A stretch of DNA of 64,000 nt, from NCBI GenBank assembly GCA_964482235.1, contig CAYZWU010000012.1, positions 1 to 64,000 of the forward strand. Reading direction: 5' to 3'. The stretch comes from CAYZWU01 sp964482235. GTDB lineage: Bacteria > Planctomycetota > B15-G4 > CAYZWU01. How positions within the stretch are numbered: the first letter of the stretch is position 1; each line of letters begins with the position of its first letter. Positions 61,785 through 64,000 of the stretch are shown in pieces. A model generated the notes under the pieces. That model worked only from the letters and a program-made list of their open reading frames with translations, was not told the DNA's origin and did not search any database. Made by a program: the position numbers and the translations under genes.

Positions 61785-63473
61785 ATGAATGAAACGGGAC
61801 CCTCTCCCGAAACCGGAAAGAGAGCGGTGCCTGACCGATGGCTCTTCGCCGTCCCGGTGATCTGCTACTGCTGCCTGGTCCATCGATTCTGGTTCGTCAC
61901 CGACGACGCCTTCATCTCGTTCCGCTACGCGAGGAACTGGGCCGAAGGCGCGGGCCTGCGCTTCAACCTCGGCGTGGATCCGCCTGTCGAGGGATTCAGC
62001 AACTTCCTCTGGACGGCCCTGATGGCAGGGATTCACGGACTCGGCCTCGACATGGTCGGCCTGGCCTGCTGGATCTCCTTCTTCCTCGGGCTGATCCTCC
62101 TCTGGATCGTGAACCGCCGCCTTGTCGCTCTCCATGGCCCGGGAAACGCGGCCGCCTTCCTGGGGACCCTCTTTTTGGCCTGCTTTCCACCCTTTGCCGT
62201 CTGGAGCACCGGCGGCCTCGAGACGATGCTCTTCGCGCTGCTTCTCTTCACGGCCTATGCGAACCTGCCGGGATCGATCGGCGAGCCGCGCGGCCTGCTG
62301 GCCGGATTGGCGGCGGGCCTGCTCGCCTTGACACGGCCGGAGGGGATCATCTGGGGGCTCGCCCTGGCCGGGCTGCACCTTCTTCGCAGGGGACCGGAAA
62401 AGGAGAGAGCCGTGGACCGGGCGTTCGTGCGCTACCTCGCCCTTCTCCTCTCAATGACTGCGATCTTCCTGGCGGCCCGCCTGCTCTACTTCGAGAAGGC
62501 CCTGCCCAACACGGCCTACGCCAAGGTGGGTTTCTCGCTGGAGATTTTGGAAAGAGGCCTGCTCTATCTCGCGAACTTCTCCCTGACCTTCGCCACTCCG
62601 GCGCTTCTGATTCTCCTGCTCCCCCTTCTCTGGTTCCAGAGGAAGCACGATCGTTCGATCGTGCCGGCCGCGGTGGTCATCGGGGGATTCGCCGCCTACT
62701 CGATCGCCTCGGGCGGCGACTTCATGGCGATGGGGCGCTTTCTCGCGCCTGCCGCGCCGTTCTTCGCCATCCTCTTCGCGGCGCTCTTCGCCGCCTTGAC
62801 GAGGCGGGGCCGCGCCCCCCTGAAGCCTCTCTCCGCCCTTGCGGCCCTGCTCCTGGCGATCCAGGCTCTTCCGGCCTTCGACCTTTGCCTGATTCCGGCA
62901 GGCCTGCAGAGGGCGCTCGATTTCCGGTGGAACGACGAGGAGATCCGCTCCGAGGCCGCCCAGTGGGCCTACATGAACGAGAACATGAAGAAGTGGGCCG
63001 CTTCCGGCAGGGCATTGAAGGAGTACGCCTCGGAGGACGACAGCCTGGTCTGCGCCAATATCGGGGCCATCGGATATTACTCCGATCTCCTCATTCTTGA
63101 CCAGTGCGGCCTCGTGGAGCCCGACGTGGACCAGTGGCAGCCGATACCCGGGATGACGAGAAAGTCGGCCGGCCATGACAAGATGCGCCCCCTGGGTTAT
63201 TTTCTCGGCCGCTCGCCCACGTTCTTCCAGGCCGTCGTGTTCAACTCCGACGAAGAGGTCCGGCAGTTCGTCGCCTTCTGCCGCAACCAGGGCGTTCCGC
63301 CCGGATACGGCGTCCGGGCCATTCGCCTGGATGATTTCGACGATGCCCTGGAGGGAGCGACGCTCACGCTCATCGCGAAGAGGCAGTCCACTGCCTTCAA
63401 GCGGCTGCCCCGCCCCTTGCAGCCTGCCACCGGCAATCAATTCATGAAAGCTCGGGATAAAAACCGCCGATAG
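61785..63473 (+). CDS. Polytopic membrane glycosyltransferase, GT-C-like
   Basis: The 562-residue protein has about ten membrane helices and an early FVTDDAFISFRYARNWAEG segment in the first periplasmic loop, with the Asp-Asp pair typical of GT-C enzymes that use lipid-linked sugars. A soluble C-terminal part (~390-540) contains ANIGAIGYYSDLLILDQCGLVEPDV. It should transfer sugar outside the cytoplasmic membrane. It lies 63 nt after the DUF4340 gene and 10 nt before the sulfatase-like gene. Confidence 0.8.
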   Translation: MNETGPSPETGKRAVPDRWLFAVPVICYCCLVHRFWFVTDDAFISFRYARNWAEGAGLRFNLGVDPPVEGFSNFLWTALMAGIHGLGLDMVGLACWISFFLGLILLWIVNRRLVALHGPGNAAAFLGTLFLACFPPFAVWSTGGLETMLFALLLFTAYANLPGSIGEPRGLLAGLAAGLLALTRPEGIIWGLALAGLHLLRRGPEKERAVDRAFVRYLALLLSMTAIFLAARLLYFEKALPNTAYAKVGFSLEILERGLLYLANFSLTFATPALLILLLPLLWFQRKHDRSIVPAAVVIGGFAAYSIASGGDFMAMGRFLAPAAPFFAILFAALFAALTRRGRAPLKPLSALAALLLAIQALPAFDLCLIPAGLQRALDFRWNDEEIRSEAAQWAYMNENMKKWAASGRALKEYASEDDSLVCANIGAIGYYSDLLILDQCGLVEPDVDQWQPIPGMTRKSAGHDKMRPLGYFLGRSPTFFQAVVFNSDEEVRQFVAFCRNQGVPPGYGVRAIRLDDFDDALEGATLTLIAKRQSTAFKRLPRPLQPATGNQFMKARDKNRR

Positions 63474-63483
63474 GAGATCCGGC

Positions 63484-64000
63484 ATGAACCAACCTCGGAA
63501 GATCGCACTCGGAATCGTTGTCCTGGCCGCGGCGGCCGTGCTGTTCCTCGTCTTCCTGCCGGACGAGGAAGGCGTCTGCACGCCCGACAGCCCGAGCGTG
63601 ATCCTGATCACCCTGGACACCACCCGCGCCGACCGGCTCGGCTGCTACGGCTATCCCAATCCGCTGACCCCGGAGATCGACAAGGTGGCCGAAGAGGGCA
63701 TCCGCTTCGACCTCGCCATCGCCCAGGCGGCGGTGACGCCCGTGTCGCACGCGTCGATCCTCACGGGGCTCTACCCGTTCCAGCACGGTCTCCGGGTCCT
63801 GCACGGATCGTCCTGCTACCGCCTCGAGGAGGGGATCCCCACCCTCGCCACGACCCTCCGGAAGGAAGGCTGGAACACCGCCGCCTTCGTGAGTTCCTTT
63901 CCCGTGTCCGAGTACTTCGGGCTGCAGCACGGCTTCGACATCTTCGACACGGGGCTCGAGGGCAGCGTGGAAGAGAAGATGAGGATCTCTCCCGACGGCA
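63484..64000 (+). CDS. Sulfatase-superfamily protein, N-terminal part only (cut by window end)
   Basis: Only the first 172 residues are present. A membrane anchor or signal peptide (IALGIVVLAAAAVLFLVFLP) precedes the sulfatase core: VILITLDTTRADRLGCYGY with the metal-binding Asp, and QAAVTPVSHASILTGLYPFQHGLRV. In classic sulfatases the nucleophile is Cys or Ser in a C-x-P-x-R motif; here the T-P-V-S-H form has Thr instead, as in phosphodiesterase-like members. GGAG 7 nt before the ATG supports the start. Confidence 0.88.
   Translation, partial: MNQPRKIALGIVVLAAAAVLFLVFLPDEEGVCTPDSPSVILITLDTTRADRLGCYGYPNPLTPEIDKVAEEGIRFDLAIAQAAVTPVSHASILTGLYPFQHGLRVLHGSSCYRLEEGIPTLATTLRKEGWNTAAFVSSFPVSEYFGLQHGFDIFDTGLEGSVEEKMRISPDG

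Noticed and set aside
59718..62378. 886-codon minus-strand frame opposite the DUF4340-like and GT-C-like genes
   Set aside because: It spans two real genes and their spacer and shows no recognisable domain.
1..64000. CRISPR arrays, tRNA/rRNA genes, insertion sequences, prophage
   Set aside because: No regularly spaced direct repeats, tRNA-like cloverleaf or CCA ends, transposase or integrase motifs were seen. Phage-like beta modules in the K and J proteins are within pseudopilin genes and do not indicate a prophage.

Overview
The window is a high-GC, gene-dense chromosomal scaffold from a diderm bacterium, probably an uncultivated lineage assembled from a metagenome (a run of exactly 100 N at 16985-17084 is a scaffold join). 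Lipobox lipoproteins, a type II secretion/type IV pilus-like pseudopilin operon, large beta-helix and glycine-rich surface proteins, GldG/DUF4340 exporter proteins and sulfatase-like enzymes suggest Planctomycetota or a neighbouring PVC/FCB-type phylum. No rRNA or marker tree could be used, so this placement is inference.

Left part (1-23.4 kb). A broken beta-helix surface protein gene (177-2265) and a LysM/L,D-transpeptidase (2547-3608) are followed by a 12.6-kb minus-strand energy and translation block: atpZ, an AtpI-like gene, atpB, E, F, H, A, G, D, C, then aspS, thrS, infC, rpmI and rplT. The block starts at a candidate promoter near 16760 and ends at a strong terminator at 3696-3722. Right of it lie a coiled-coil lipoprotein split by the scaffold gap, rqcH, a TPR lipoprotein, overlapping rnpA-yidD, and a membrane-anchored SurA/PpiD-like chaperone.

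Middle (23.7-42.8 kb). One minus-strand operon, with several overlapping stop/start codons, encodes an unusual secretion or pilus machine: FHA protein, PilM-PilN fusion, PilO-like protein, a TPR protein with a C-terminal beta-sandwich, and pseudopilins resembling GspG, H, K, J and I. A secreted CxxC protein, a parvulin-like lipoprotein and scpB follow. The H-like pseudopilin has a LamG-like domain inserted in its C-terminal region. The K-like pseudopilin is 1,709 residues long with LamG-type sequence and about six copies of a repeat that also occurs once in the J-like protein. The FHA and TPR proteins also end in or contain lectin-like beta-sandwiches. This is the best candidate for an undescribed system: a pseudopilus whose tip and scaffold parts all carry binding-type domains.

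Right part (43.1-51.3 kb). An envelope polysaccharide locus is arranged around a divergent promoter region at 48.4-48.6 kb. Leftwards run a Wzz-type chain-length protein, a BY-kinase-like ATPase whose P-loop lysine is arginine, a glycosyltransferase and a phosphodiesterase-superfamily enzyme. Rightwards run an MVF-family flippase and a GNAT-like protein. An intergenic stretch with a nested palindrome and a terminator separates it from a 1,259-residue glycine-rich lipoprotein.

Far right (55.6-64 kb). Plus-strand genes encode a YlbF-family protein, then a Gld-type ABC exporter (ATPase, a permease-GldG fusion, and a DUF4340-like protein ending in an FKBP domain), a GT-C-like membrane glycosyltransferase and the start of a sulfatase-superfamily gene cut by the window end. 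No tRNA, rRNA, CRISPR array, insertion sequence or prophage was recognised.
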